DNA of 6,374 nt from contig RZYD01000140.1 of the NCBI GenBank assembly GCA_009930445.1, positions 1 through 6,374 on the forward strand. Reading direction: 5' to 3'. The translations under genes were made by a program, and so were the position numbers. Shown here one piece after another: positions 6,338-6,374 of the stretch. The notes under the pieces were generated by a model, which did no database searches, was not told the origin of the DNA, and was given only the letters and a program-made list of their open reading frames with translations. The stretch is from Bacteroidia bacterium (lineage in GTDB: Bacteria > Bacteroidota > Bacteroidia > Bacteroidales > BM520). Every line of letters begins with the position of its first letter. The stretch's first letter is position 1.

Positions 6338-6374
6338 ATGGAGTATCTGGAATGCAAGGTGGTTGTCACTCCGT
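6338..6374 (+). CDS. prmA: Likely ribosomal protein L11 methyltransferase, N-terminal fragment
   Basis: Only 12 codons lie inside the window: MEYLECKVVVTP, running off the end. The short beta-strand-like start resembles the N-terminus of Bacteroidota PrmA proteins, which begin with a Met-x-Tyr-hydrophobic-Glu pattern, and prmA follows tpiA in several members of the phylum. PrmA is a cytoplasmic SAM-dependent methyltransferase that methylates ribosomal protein L11. The start is 8 bases past the tpiA stop with no clear ribosome binding site, which would suit coupled translation. The methyltransferase domain is not visible, so the call rests on a very short match and on gene order. Confidence 0.5.
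   Translation, partial: MEYLECKVVVTP

Noticed and set aside
1..6374. A new defence, mobile or CRISPR-like system
   Set aside because: Every gene is either a recognised housekeeping enzyme or a conserved Bacteroidota family; no transposase, integrase, direct repeat array, toxin-antitoxin pair or compositional break was seen.

Overview
The window reads as a chromosomal housekeeping segment from a member of the Bacteroidota. The evidence is the gene set (a CdaA-type diadenylate cyclase next to folP, a tandem DUF1599 protein, a BT_3928-type membrane protein, tpiA, then an apparent prmA), the absence of clear Shine-Dalgarno sequences in favour of A/T-rich leaders, and a perfect match to the Bacteroidota -7 promoter element (TAnnTTTG) just upstream of cdaA. 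The order or family cannot be fixed from this sequence alone.

Layout. Positions 2-1870 (+) hold the 3' part of a large polytopic membrane protein with a C-terminal TPR array, resembling GT-C glycosyltransferases of the TMTC/DUF1736 type. It converges, across 28 bases, on a minus-strand pair read right to left: folP (3595-2735, dihydropteroate synthase) and then cdaA (2702-1899, membrane-bound diadenylate cyclase), which appears to have its own promoter overlapping the folP-cdaA junction. A 42-base divergent spacer (3596-3637) separates folP from a plus-strand cluster: a two-copy DUF1599 protein (3638-4195), a BT_3928-like DoxX/MauE-type membrane protein with a cysteine-poor thioredoxin-like tail (4207-5478), triosephosphate isomerase tpiA (5571-6329) and the first 12 codons of a likely prmA (from 6338). 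The first two plus-strand genes are 11 bases apart, and tpiA and prmA are 8 bases apart. A 92-base gap before tpiA may carry a further promoter.

How the genes fit together. FolP makes dihydropteroate for folate, CdaA makes the second messenger c-di-AMP that controls potassium and turgor/envelope homeostasis, TpiA works in central glycolysis, and PrmA methylates ribosomal protein L11. The first gene probably transfers sugar at the membrane. The two poorly understood proteins (DUF1599 and BT_3928-like) sit between the folate and glycolysis genes and are the most open questions here. Two genes have misleading upstream TTG codons; in both an ATG slightly further in is the better start. I found no mobile element, CRISPR array, RNA gene, phage gene or obvious new defence system. 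The window looks like an ordinary vertically inherited region with some under-characterised genes.
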